Below the pieces are notes generated by a model, which was not told the DNA's origin, made no database searches, and was given only the letters and a program-made list of their open reading frames with translations. The position numbers were made by a program, and so were the translations under genes. A stretch of 64,000 nucleotides of DNA from Rotaria macrura (Eukaryota > Rotifera > Eurotatoria > Philodinida > Philodinidae). Shown in pieces: positions 11,401-23,371 of the stretch (position 1 is its first letter; every line of letters begins with the position of its first letter). The stretch is from NCBI GenBank assembly GCA_900239685.1, contig OENT01000024.1, positions 286,420-350,419 on the forward strand, read 5' to 3'.

Positions 11401-14400
11401 AATACCAATGCTAATATTCTCGGACATTTTTTTGGTAATCTTCGAATCATTGTAAATGATTTCATATCCCATAATTCAAATGGTTGATCACGAAAAAGAA
11501 TGATTAAATAATTTCTGGAATTAAGCATAGATTCATCTTTTTCTTTTCCGTATAACAATTTTTTATAAATATTCGTACTTAGTTTGAGAAATTTTCAAAC
11601 TTTCAATAGGTGATTCTTCATGTGTTATTTCAGATCGAAATGGTTCTTGTCGTCCTATGGTTTATTAGAGAAAAAAGACAATCTATTTTTAATATAGAAT
11701 TACAATAACAACAATATAACCTGATGGAAAATGAATCATAAATATTTCATTACGAACTGTTGAACGACCATCACTAGGAGTTTGGTATGCCCAAGAAATA
11801 ATTATCTCAGGTGATAACCAAAGTAATCCACTATACACAGAAAAATTAAGTACTCCGTAGAATGTATGACTCTTTCGTAAGTTATAGTATTTTTCTATCC
11901 GTGTGAAAGTAAGAGTGAGATTATTTATCAGATAATAAAATCTTAATCAATGGTGCATGTCATCGATGAAATCATTTGCTTTTAGTCCGATATGTATCTA
12001 TCTATGATCTGAAGTAATCATCTCAATCGAATGAATACATGAAAAAAAACTTCATTTACTCTATGATTCCAAAATTCTTGACATAAACTATTCTGTGTTT
12101 TCGAAAGATAACTATTATTCCAGATGTCTTCTTAGCAAAAGTTCGAATGACGACATTGTTTATTTCGTGGAAAACAACCAAAAATCTACTTGACGAGCGA
12201 CATATTTAATTCGATAATTGATCTACTCAATATTATTGAATTCTATCGAAGGAAGAACTCCACGATAATTAGTGAAACATTGAGTCTGTATAATTTTTCA
12301 TTTAATATTAGTCTTGCTCGAAAAAAAAAGAATTATATAGTGTTTTACACATTTTAAAATTTTGATTAACATAAAAAATTTGATTCTAATGAAATTCTTT
12401 CGACTCGAATGATATTCCTTCAAATAGATAAAAATTTGCTCAAGATTGCATGTCCCAACAGTCTTAAAATACTAACAACATTGAAATAGTTGAAAATCAT
12501 ATTTTGTTTATGAGTATTCGCATGATTAATAAGACCCAAAAGAAGCATCTCAGAGAAAACTAATTGTGATTGTTACTAGTTGAAGTTAAAATAACTTTAG
12601 AATAACAATTATTTGTCATCAACAGTTAGAAATAATCGAAGTTTTCAGGCATTTTTGTTCGCAGTCAAAATTATTAGTACGCATGAGTGCTATCGATGTA
12701 ATGAATTTGCCTGAGAACCTTCCAACTGACTAATCATACTGGAAAATATTTTTTTCGTTAAACTTAAAAGCACTTAGTCCTTGATAACGAGAGTATTTAA
12801 TTACTATTCATGAACATTAAAACTACAATACGTACCGAACAGGACATGAATGAATAGATAATTGTCGTTGAATAGTTCCATCATTGAGATTAAATATAAC
12901 TAGATCTCCATTCATACAACCTAGAAATTATATTTTTAAAACATATCGATCTCGATCTCGATTTTGAATTTAATTTTTGTTTCATTACCAACTGCCAATA
13001 GAGGTATCCATTCTTTATAATTTTTAACAGTCATCGGTGGACACATGTTTATGACATACGGACCGGTAGGAGGTGCAAACATAACACCACCTAATGGAAT
13101 ACGATTTCCAATATTTGTTTCATTGTTAATTTCAATGTTTGAAGATGTTGAGAAAGTTTTTTGATCAATATTCCAAAATAAAACTTTGCCATCGGTTAGA
13201 ATAACACCTATGGATTTTTCATCTTTAGGTGATACAGCAAATGAGCAAATACGTGTATTTTTTACTAAACGAAATGGATCCGAATAGTAGACAAGATCAT
13301 ACGTAAAATCAATAATAAAATCATTTAATAGACCTAATATTTAAAAAGAAAAAAGTTGAATAGAATAATTTAAAAATGAAATGGAAAACTTTTAATTTTA
13401 CAATTTGGAGATTGAAGTGCTGTTATAGTACTATTTTCTATACGTCGATATCGAACACTTATTGTTCCACTTTCATGAAAACAAATGAATGCATCACTAC
13501 GACGACAAGCGTAAATCTATTTAACAACAAAATAATAAAATAGATAATACTTAAAACGAAAACAAACTTTATAGAATGCTGCTGAACTTTTTTCACATAG
13601 GATATTTCCAACTGTTTGTAAAATTTGTAAATCAAATATTAATATTTCACGTGGATAAACAATCAAAATTAAATGTCGATGTATTGGATGAAATAATATT
13701 TGTATACAATCATTTAAACTTATAACATTTGACGATGATTGCTCATCTTGCCTTGCAAACAATGAAATAAAAATGTACTTTTAACTATGGGAAATAAAAT
13801 CAATTTTTACTTTGTATGTTCGCTTCCTTCTATAATTGCTTTAAGACGCGCTGTTAATTGACTACTAGTTGACGATATTGAACCGGCTGACGATGATCGA
13901 TACTGACTATTAGATGATGAATTTTGTTGTTGTTTATTATTTCCGTTTGTGTTCGTTATGTAAAATCGTCGATTTTGACCACTAGGAGTATTAATTGGTG
14001 AAATATCTTCGATAAATGTTAAACTTGATTGACCAAGTACTAAATAATTAAAATGTCATATTTGTTTTCTTGATTCAAAACACTATGTATTTACATATGA
14101 CTCGTTGATGATTGAATGGATCTTGAATAATTTGTAAAAATCCTTCTGAATCTCGTTGTCGTTCTTGATCATAAACAATACGCCAAATTTTTGTACTCGT
14201 CTGTGTATTCCATAATGTTACGATATTAGGTGAATGAATTACAAGTAAAAGTTGTGGATTATTCTCAGATAAATACCATATCACATCTAGATACATGTGA
14301 ATAAATATCAATTTTAATAAGACGAAATCAGAAAAATAAGACAAATTTTACAAACCAGTCACTGATTTATTTCCATCACGAAATTCAGATTGTACCGAAG

Positions 14401-14789
14401 ACTTATAAACATCCCAAATGAGAATATTTCCAGCAGAATCAGCACTAGCTAATTTTAAACTATATGGATCATCTATATTATGATAAAAATGATCTGGACA
14501 CCATTTAACCTATGACCAGTAGAAGTATTAATAGGAATAAATAAAAAAATATCATTCCACATACTTTGACAATAGATTCATGATATTTTTCCATACATTG
14601 AAGAACCTATGAAAACACACACGATATTTTTTCCTGAAAAAGAAAATCCCATACTCGAAATGATTGTGTATCAAGTATAACAACAGTTGAATGACATCCG
14701 TATGCAAGAAGACCATGATGATTCCAATCGATAGCATCTTTATTTGCATTGTTCAATGCTCCGGGTATGATACGAGTTACAAGATTCAT
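8434..14789 (-). CDS. WDR11: WD repeat-containing protein 11, complete
   Basis: Twenty exons join in phase to 1,159 codons plus stop (the human protein is about 1,224): 14789-14655, 14606-14565, 14509-14356, 14286-14095, 14039-13811, 13751-13568, 13516-13402, 13333-12989, 12920-12836, 11830-11721, 11654-11579, 11514-11406, 11343-11219, 11159-11030, 10965-10938, 10877-10799, 10733-10619, 10563-10395, 9578-9422, 9334-8434. Landmarks: N-terminal GALNN..KDAIDW..GLLAYGCHS, LASADSAGNILIWDV, YPREILIFDL, LLAVGCMNGDLVIF, FRDQPFELWD, VRFAPGKGN, and the C-terminal helical segment KLVATNLIANGKVEEGVQLL. The layout is two beta-propellers then an alpha-solenoid. Family knowledge: WDR11 with FAM91A1 acts in capture of endosome-derived vesicles at the trans-Golgi. 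Exon 15 is only 28 nt. Introns 11831-12835 and 9579-10394 are unusually long for this window; the latter holds a CTG/ATG microsatellite. The exon 17/18 junction has alternative AGs. Confidence 0.95.
9855..9888. repeat. Trinucleotide microsatellite (TTG/CTG then ATG)
   Basis: Short CTG-type run passing into ATG repeats, inside the long WDR11 intron 9579-10394. Confidence 0.8.
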
Positions 14790-15498
14790 TGTTTTCTTTT
14801 TGTGCTATTTCGATCTTAATCATATGAAAAAGAAACAAACACACAGTACATCACATAAATACGTGTGCTTAGAAAAAATCAATTCGATCAATAAAGGCTG
14901 ACATCTATCGTTGATCAAAAAAAAGAAATTAAAACGATCATTTTACTTTACAGAATACCGTTTTATATTTCTTGTTGTGTTTGAACATTTGCTTTTCTCT
15001 CCCAATATTTGTATTCATGTTGAAAATTCAAACTAAAATACATATTCATTCATATTAATAAGAACTAGCGACCACTGCAGTATAGATACTATAATACATA
15101 CAGATACAGAGCTGAGCAAGTAACAGGCTTTCTTGAGTACTATTACCTGTATAGAACCCTCAAGGTACGAAAGAAAATAAATAGTGAAATAGAATAAAAT
15201 CTATGTCTCTATTTGTAAGTATGTAAAAACACTCACATGGCATTTCACTCTATGGTCCTCTTTAACAGTGTTATAATGATGCTCGACGTGGACACCTTAG
15301 AAAACCACTTTGAAAACAGATCGTTCTATGAGAATCGATCTTCTCGCCATTTTTACAGCTTCTATTTTTGACATATTCGTTCCGACATTCTTGTTTCGAT
15401 GTACTTTCTTTCAAACAAATGCAATACAATCCCAAATTGAGAATAGCGCAACAGGTATGATAGTGAACTTTATCGGATCCGTATAAGAACTTTTAAAT
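14790..15498. other. Intergenic upstream of WDR11
   Basis: Presumed promoter side of WDR11 (minus strand). No conserved element or gene recognised. Confidence 0.5.
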
Positions 15499-15684
15499 TC
15501 ACGCGAAAAACGGTTTACGTTTTTTTTCCTCGCGCATATAGAGTGTATCGCCACAGGCAAGATCGAGTACACGTATCCATATAAATGGAACGTTAAAGGT
15601 TTCAGTAAGCTTCTCTTTTGCAATATATGCCAAAATCATTTGATGAAGAAATGTGAAATATTCAACATCGCCACGAAAGCCATC
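15499..15684 (-). pseudogene. Possible remnant of a class I methyltransferase
   Basis: A 61-codon open stretch, bounded by a stop at each end, reads EYFTFLHQMILAYIAKEKL and then VLDLACGDTLY. The latter resembles motif I (VLDxxCGxG) of SAM-dependent methyltransferases. Downstream codons are Lys/Arg-rich (KKRKPFFA) and end in TGA. No complete domain, start codon or splice partners could be assembled on either side. It could equally be a chance opening; only the motif-I match argues otherwise. Confidence 0.27.
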
Positions 15685-16136
15685 TTAATTCACAAAAACC
15701 GCGTTGGCAGCACAATTGTCATATTGAGCCATGAGCCAACATAACAATAGATAAGATTTCAAAAATATATGTGTGTGTGATAGTCAAGTGATGTTATTCC
15801 TATTTCATAGAAACTCAGAAGTGACACAGGCTAAACGTTCTCCAACAGAACTATTGAAGTTTAGTAGTTTCTAACGAATGTTCCACTACTTAATTCTCTT
15901 TCCTCTTATGATTCATATCGACCCAAAAATGATATTATCTTCCAACATGAATAAAAAAACATGTTAATAAATGGTCTGAAATATATTGAGTTAAAATTAA
16001 AAGACACTTGCTTTCTTGGCTATCTGCAATATGAGATGATAGTGAAAATTGTTTCATAATTTAAATACATATTAGTCACGGTAATATAATTTATATCTTA
16101 GATCTGTAAGTGTCGTGACTGACTCTCATTAGTAAG
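15685..16136. other. Intergenic, nothing recognised
   Basis: AT-rich sequence leading to the dehydrogenase pseudogene. TTTATATCTTAG at about 16090-16101 could be an acceptor for that locus. Confidence 0.5.
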
Positions 16137-17447
16137 ATGTCTCAAAGCTCGACACTAGTTGTACATGAAACTCTAGATTCAACAAGATCTAATCGATCAT
16201 CATCAATAACAGTGCCCGAAGGTATTATTACTGTACAAGGAAAAAATGGGCATCATCAAACAAGTAGTTCCAATATTTGAAAAGAGAGTTTTTTCTAAGG
16301 CAAGAGTACTTGTGTGACAGGCGCTGGAACAGACTATATTGATTGACATTTTTGAATTGAAAAAAATTCGGATACTTTCCTGTGTCAAATAGGCATTAGT
16401 AAAACAGTAGCACTTCGTCTTACTCGAGCAGGCTGTCGTCATGTTATTGCCTTAGGCAAAACAGAAAGCCATCTGTATCATATGAGCAAAGGAGTAATAA
16501 AACATTGACTATTTTTTATATTATAACTATCTGCTTGATATACTAGTATGAAAATATCATTATTCCTGTCGTTGTCGATGTGTCCGATTGGTTGACAACA
16601 AAAAAAAGCAATAGAACCGTATCTTCCAGTCAACTCTTGGACAATAATACAGGTGTTCTCATTTTGAATGCTTTTCATGATATTCAACAAAAGGATTTTT
16701 ATATGTATGCAACAAATAATCTTGAATGTTATTTGATTCTTTTGGCAAAATTCTTCGATACCAATGTACGATTCATCATTAGTCTTACTCAGGTATGAAC
16801 AACCGAGAAAAAGAATGGACACAATAATGTTCAAAATCAAAGTTTCGGTCAAATGTATGTTCGAATTTTTTCTTCAATATTAGGCTGTGACTCGAGACCT
16901 CATTGCGCGTAATATGCCAGGGAATGTAGTCAATGTATCTAGTATTGCATCGGCTATTGCTGCTCAAAAATTGATGATCTATGCAGGAACGAAAGCATGC
17001 ATGGATGCGTTTACACGTAATATGGCAGCTGAGCTTGGTCCTCATCATGTATGATAAGCATGCGAGAATGCATGATTTCAATTATTTTACATCATTGTCT
17101 ATGTAATAGATTCGGGTTAATTGCGTTCAGCCGACAGCCGTACTCACTGATATGGGCAGAGCAGGTAAAACAATTTAAAAGAAATTCTCATTGTTTTTCA
17201 AGGTATATAAATAGCTGGATGGGAAAGTGAGCAACAGGCGGCACCTCTTCTTTCCAAAACGCCATTGGATCGATTTGCAGGTAAGGAACAAAACGTTGAA
17301 ATACATTCTAATTCGACTTATGTATTTTCGCCATTACTCGTAGAAGTGGATGAAGTTGTCGAGCCCATCATTTTTCTTCTCTCAAGCAAAAGCTCAATGA
17401 TTACTGGTACGTGTCTACCTGTCGACGGGGGGTATTTGGCAACATGA
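16137..17447 (+). pseudogene. Short-chain dehydrogenase/reductase (L-xylulose/carbonyl reductase-like), apparently decayed
   Basis: Exon-sized blocks follow SDR order: N-terminal KARVLVTGAG, the Rossmann continuation GISKTVALRLTRAGCRHVIAL, PVVVDVSDW, an NNAG-like DNNTGVLIL, the catalytic region VVNVSSIAS...YAGTKACMDAF, ELGPHH, RVNCVQPTAV, and the C-terminal PLDRFAEVDEVVEPIIFLL...GTCLPVDGGYLA ending at TGA 17445-17447. This matches DCXR-type enzymes, which reduce dicarbonyls/L-xylulose with NADPH. Lesions seen: an extra TG in GTACTTGTGTGACAGG shifts frame within the coenzyme motif; the next exon ends ACAG|AC instead of ACAG|GT, so its donor is lost; an A-run near 16600 leaves useful reading in two frames; and NNAG is NNTG. 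The Ser, Tyr and Lys of the active site are kept. Sequencing error could explain one lesion but hardly all. Confidence 0.75.
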
Positions 17448-19486
17448 ATTAATTACAATATTATTTTCTTGAGACATGTTTTCTTTTCTATTGATTAAAC
17501 TCGACTATATCATCATTTTAATAAAGAATTCAACCAAAGTCAATCTTAAAGTATTATGCATGATCGAATCCATAACTAGAATTCATTTCTAATTAAAAAT
17601 TCATTTAATTTTACTGATTAATGATGGGTGTCGGTGAGTGTGTGTGGGATGTGGAAATTTGTGTGCTCGAGGAGAAAATGAGCGCTCTTACTCACTGCTA
17701 ATGTCAACGTTCCACATTGACATCTGTTTCAACTCCGAATTCGAGATTTAAAAACGCTATTCAGCATTTGAGCGGGTCCAGTCGCATTATTTTTAGTTTT
17801 AGCATGCTCGTTTAACTCGTAAAAGTTGCATCAAAGTAATATTTAAACACTATGAAATCTTTTTTGCAATCAATGATTTTCATTTAAACTGCTTTGGAAT
17901 GTGATCCTTGAAATTTTTGGGATGAGTTTTCGTTTTACAAAATGAGTCTTTTTGACAAACAAGTTAGAGTATGCGGATTCTTATTATGAACAAAAATACT
18001 TTTCAATGAAACTAAGTCTGCTATAGTTTAGGTTACGATTTTGGAGCATTTGTATCAAAATAGTGCCGTTTGAGTAGATCTGCTAGAGAAACGAATTCTC
18101 TGGGTACTGTGTACTAAGATGAATTTTAATGTGACGAGAAAAACTAACTGTGCAACAAAAAACCTAGCTTGTTACGGATGTTTGGATAATAAATCATTTC
18201 ATTCTTCTTCCTGAAAAGACTGAAATAGTTAGAAATTTTTTCATTTGTTTCACAGTTCTTCAGCTCATTTTTTGTTTTTTTTTCTAAAATCTAGCGAGAC
18301 ATTGTTTCTGCTTTATTTACGGCAACAAGTCATACACTTGTAAAAGTGATTGAACTAAATGCATACTTTAACAATTATCGTACATTTTTCTCCTGAAATA
18401 TTATTTACGACTCTTCAATTATTGGTAATACAGATCACAATCATGACTTTACTGCTTTATTGCCTCTATATATATGTGTCTTTCACCGGCTTTTCCGACG
18501 ATTGAAGTGTAGTATTATGAAATTATGGAAATACGCAATAGCAATCCAGAGTTCTTTTTGACTCTTTCAAATCTGGTCTGACTTTAAAAATTTTATCTTT
18601 TTTTGTTTTAGCACTAATACACCTACGGAACCTCAAAGTTCTGTGAGCTAGGTTCTTTTCCGGAATGCGTTTTTTCATAATTTCATAACAGGCCACTAGG
18701 GTCATTGGAAAAAAGTGGGGAGAAACAAATATATATGTCAGGTTAAGTTGAGTCTCATACAAAATTAAACGTTAATTTTAAATTTTCAAAAATTAAAACT
18801 ACTCATGAATTATTATGAAGAGGTTTTATACTTTTATTAATGTTCAGTTTTGGTTAAACTTTACACGACCTTTGAAATTTGTAGAACTCGTCAAGCTTTT
18901 CAATAGAAAATCGTATTCAATTTTGGTAGATGCAGTCTCACTTTTCTTTTATCAATGACAATATCAGTAAGTTCCATAATGGTGTGGATTTTCGCCGAGT
19001 ATTGTTTTTATGTCAAATTGAGCTAGTTAAAATTTCAACGGCAAACACTTTGTCACCCTCGTCTTGAAGGAGAGATAATCTTTTCTATTGTGAGGAAAGA
19101 CTCTTGCTATACTTTTTTTTTGTTTGATTAGGAAGTGTTTTATATAATTTTAATTGAAAAATTTATTTTGGCAGCGGGTTTTTTAATCAAGACATGCAAA
19201 TGAAGAATAAAAGAAAAGGTTCGAGGCAAACATTGTAGCCATTCAAGTATATTCGATGGTTGTTTGTTCAGATAAAGTAATCAATCAATAATCTGCTTTT
19301 AGAGAAAGTAAATGAATTTCGTTTTATTCTGACACAAATTATTACTGTGGTAACAATTTTTGTTTCTACGAAGAATTCGAATTTTGTCTTTGATGATTGG
19401 TTGAGGAATTCAATTAATCTATGTAGGAGAATAATTGAAAAGACTTAGTTGAATATTTATTTTGCTGTAAATATCTATTTACGTTA
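17448..19486. other. Intergenic, nothing recognised
   Basis: AT-rich, with a GT-rich patch near 17635-17680. No gene with splice support found on either strand. Confidence 0.5.
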
Positions 19487-21060
19487 TTGTTCTACATAGT
19501 AATGTTTATCGAACCTGTTTCATCATTTATTTTAAGCGACCGACGTCGGATAGGTTCAACAGAATATTGTGAAGTTGTTGCTGTTAAACTTCGATGGGTT
19601 TTGACTACTTCTTCTGAATCTATAACACCAAAACAGATATCACAGGTTATCTATCGGAATAGAATGTTTAAAACCTCAATCTCCTGTAACAATCTTTTAT
19701 TCAAGGAGAGAAGATTTGAAATTGTAACTTGAATATTAGAGATGATACACGTTCAGCGAGTATTTGGAATCTTAGAAATAGCTAATGTTTCGATCGATGT
19801 AACCTAGCTGTTAACATCAGTACTTCCGATATTTACGTGAACGTAGATAGACAATAATTCTCGAAAATTATGCTTGATCATTTCATGATGAAAACGACCT
19901 GTAATCACGAAATTAGGGATCCGAAATCTCAGCAGTCAAAGAAGTTATTCTATTATTATAGTACTAACGTTTACTTTATGTAATATTTCACAAATATGAT
20001 TAGCTTGTTGTTTGGTAATTTTCATCATTGGATTGCAGTCATTATTATTAGAGATGACTATGATACTACTTGATACTAATCGAGCGTCGTATATTGGATT
20101 TGGTGAACAAAGCTTCTCGTTAGTACCTTTTACAATGGGGAAAGTGTAGGTTTGAAACCCTCAGCACCACAGCATCATTTCGGTATCATGGCATCGTCCC
20201 AGAATCTTCTACATCTTGATCTTCTTTCAATATGGGCATCACAGCATCATATCAGCACCTTTTCGGCATCTTCAGTTTTTTTCTTAACAATTTAGTGTAG
20301 AATGTAGTCAGTACATGCTGAGATTACCTTGGCAATACATAAGCATCGAACTCCACCCTAAATTGCTGAGAGAAAAACTGAAGATGCCGCAAAGGTGCTG
20401 ATATGATGCTGTGATGCCCATCGTGAAAGAAGATCAAGATACTGAAATGATGCCGAAGATGCTGAGATGATGGTCGGGGTTTCAAACCTGCACTTTCCCC
20501 CTTGACCTTTTCCATCGTCATTCTCAATAGTGACGGTCTAAATAAAACATTCCAACGATGACTTTTTCTTCTCCTTTAACTTTCTTGATTAAGAATTATA
20601 GCATTGTAAAAATGGTCGAGCTCGTCTCTGAATCATACTATTATCATTTCTACCGTTAACTCACAAATGGTCACATCCGAAACTTTACCACTTGTACCGC
20701 ACTCAGAAGTATCATTCCGATAACGGGATCTGGTAAGAATCCAATCGAATTGTAAAGGTTTCTTTTAAATCAACGAAATCCTATCGGATCCTACTGCTGG
20801 GCTTTGACGCGAACTTTTGATCCACCTTTATTAATGGCACCAAGTACAAATGAACACCTAATTAAAAACTAGAAGTCATCCGTCGGGTACATTGTTAGAT
20901 GCGCTCCTCAAAATCCGATGCGTTACAATACGATCTTATCAGGTCCTGTATCGAATTTATTCATATGAGAAGTCGTTTCCTGAAGAGCAGCTTAGTCTAC
21001 ACTATTTGACTAAGCTCCACCACTCGTAGAACTGGAAGCGTACTTAAGTGATTCCGGTCG
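19487..21060 (-). pseudogene. Decayed, unrecognised coding remnant interrupted by a foldback element
   Basis: Minus-strand open pieces with coding-like composition are separated by stops. Beside 21-20.8 kb: HMNKFDTGPDKIVL, then stop, GAHLTMYPTDDF, then stop, LGAINKGGSKVRVKAQQ, then stop, DPIGFR. At 20136-19976: LCSPNPIYDARL..SSSIIVI..MMKITKQQANHICEILHK, ending at a good donor GTAAAC. After an acceptor comes FHHEMIKHNFRELLSIYV, but in a phase that does not join cleanly. The foldback 20137-20504 sits between pieces. I do not recognise the family. The in-frame stops and phase clash suggest a dead gene or old transposon, though chance openings are possible. Confidence 0.28.
20137..20504. repeat. 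Foldback element with AGCATC-rich arms
   Basis: Left arm about 20137-20301 and right arm about 20351-20504 are reverse complements. Both outer ends read GGGGAAAGTGYAGGTTTGAAA. The inner part GGGCATCACAGCATCATATC is identical in both arms, followed by CAGCACCTTTNCGGCATC and CTTCAGTTTTT. The motif AGCATC/GCATC recurs many times within each arm. The loop is about 50 bp. No clear target duplication. Interpreted as a non-autonomous foldback or MITE-like repeat. Confidence 0.8.
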
Positions 21061-23371
21061 TTATTTGTTGATTTCAATTGATGATTAATGCTTCATTAAA
21101 TCAGAATGTTCTTTCTATATATATTGAATCCTTGATAGCTCTTAATATGGTTGGTTTTCTTTACGATTCAGTGCATACATTCAGCTTAAACTTGCCACCT
21201 CTGTTATTTTATGTAATCTATGTAGTGTATTCGGTAGTGTCATGCTTGAATTTTATTCACTGTAAACAAATCAATGGTCATGATCAGTAACGAACAATAA
21301 TAAATAATCATAAATATAGTCAAATATCAATTTTTTGTAAACGAGCCATAAAAATCTAACGTCTCATAAAGAAAAGACTTCCCTATGAAACTTTTTTTTT
21401 TCTTTTCATATGAGATAAGTATAATGAAAATTATTTTTGAAGAAAAGATGTGACTCATAAGAAAGCTATAGACTTTCAATACAAATGAACTTGATATCTT
21501 AATGATTGTTCGTCATCTTTTTCAAAGTTCATGAACAATAAGTTTGTATCATTTCTCTGAATCTAAATTTCAAAAGTTCAAATATCTAATACAAATCATA
21601 ATACCACTCTCATCCAATAACATCGTCCTGCAATTTTTTTTGTTCAAATGGCTTAGTCTTCAAACGAAACATTCACAAATAAATGTCATATCATACTATA
21701 AGATAATATCTTTAAGTAATAAGATCATTGCTTTTTGAAAAAGAAATTGTGAAAAGACAATAGAAGTAAATAATAAAGTTACTTCAAGTTCGATATTAAT
21801 TCTTTTGAATACACTAGTGCAATAATCATTGACGGCATCCTTCAGACTGTCTATTGTACTGTTGGATATTTTATGAACTTTCCTTGACACGTTCCGATGA
21901 ATGCTTTTCGGTGCGTCTTAAATAAAATTTAAACATCATTTAAAAGAAAGCTATCGTGGTTCTACTCTGTATTATTTTCTTTAATGAACGAAAAATTCCT
22001 TTCTAGGATAGAACATATGTACGAAGAACAACAAATGTATTAAACCAAATAGAAAAAAATTTACTTAGTCTCACACGTTCACTAGAATAAGAATCGTTTT
22101 GTGAATCCAAAAATTCTCATATTCAAGAAAATCGATCACTTCCATGTATTCTATTGTAACTGTGACAATTTATGGTACAGTGGTATTTCCTAAAAGCTGT
22201 TCATGATTGAATCTAAAAAGTTTTGTTCTATCACTGTATATTGATCAATTGCCACTTTAGTCAATCATCTCATAAAGGGTTGAAGTAGACAAGAGCATGT
22301 CAAACGAATCTGATAGAATTCTATGAATGCCTATCAACATATGTATTATGAATGCATTCGATTGATCATTTAATTCTAATGATTCACTACTAGAGATCAT
22401 CTACAATGCCAGTCGCCTTTGCCATAACTTGAGAGTATCGACATGTTTTCTCTTATATCTTCGTTTTAATTAGTTCACAACATGAAAAAGTGAAGTGAAA
22501 TTTATTTTCGTTCAATCAAGTTGTTAATCGAACAGAAATTTAATGAAATATCATTAATACGAACTCGGTGTTTTCATTTCGCGTTGGCACGATTATTCTT
22601 CAAAAATTCATGTTTTAAAATCGTCAAGAAAGAAATTCATGATTTCTGGGTAGAACATAGAGAAAGTAAAGTAAGAAATTGCCGCATAATTCGTTCGTCA
22701 ACAAATAAATACAACAATAGAGCAGCTAATAGTTCGTTTATGTGTGTTATTTATCTTTCGTCTGTATCTGCAAAACAATTTTCAGATGAAAACTTACCAG
22801 CAACTGTCTCGTTCACTGTCTTCACAATTTGAACGAACCCCACTGATATTTGTGTTAAGCAATCTTGTTCACATTCGTTTTGTTTACATACAATATGTGA
22901 CTATTCTTATTAGGTTTTATTAATTTTTCGAATAAGCTGTTAATTTATCTTATAACTAACGGAAAAAAAGGATTATCTTCGACAGTTGAAATACTTGTAG
23001 AATAGATTTTTAGAAAAGGCATAGAAAGTAATTTAGTAAATGAATGGAAACAAGATCATCACGATATATTCAGCTTCAAGAAGAGCTAAATCGAGTCAAA
23101 ATCTGGACTATGAACATTCCTTTTTTTTCGTTTATTTGAACTTCAAATAGGATGTGATTTGATGATGTACTGTAAAGTTATTCTCAGTGAATAAATGCAC
23201 CAATCAACTCATAAACGCTTTGAAAATAATATTTTCTAAAGTTTATATGCCATAACTAACTAACAAACAAACTATCACAATCGATGTCGTCTATCTATTG
23301 AATGGAAATAAATCGAAAAACATATAGATCAATGAATCATACTTATCCAATCCAATTAGATTTTGAGCGCT
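21061..23371. other. Intergenic, nothing recognised
   Basis: AT-rich; short openings such as 22521-22832 carry no recognisable motif. The last 100 bp is the presumed upstream region of the RAD51C-like gene. Confidence 0.5.

Noticed and set aside
17630..17690. GTGTGTGTGGGATGTGG patch resembling a bdelloid telomere repeat (TGTGGG)
   Set aside because: Only one or two partial units, no tandem array.
22521..22832. 103-codon opening on the plus strand
   Set aside because: No recognisable motif or splice support, and the expected chance length in this composition is not much lower.
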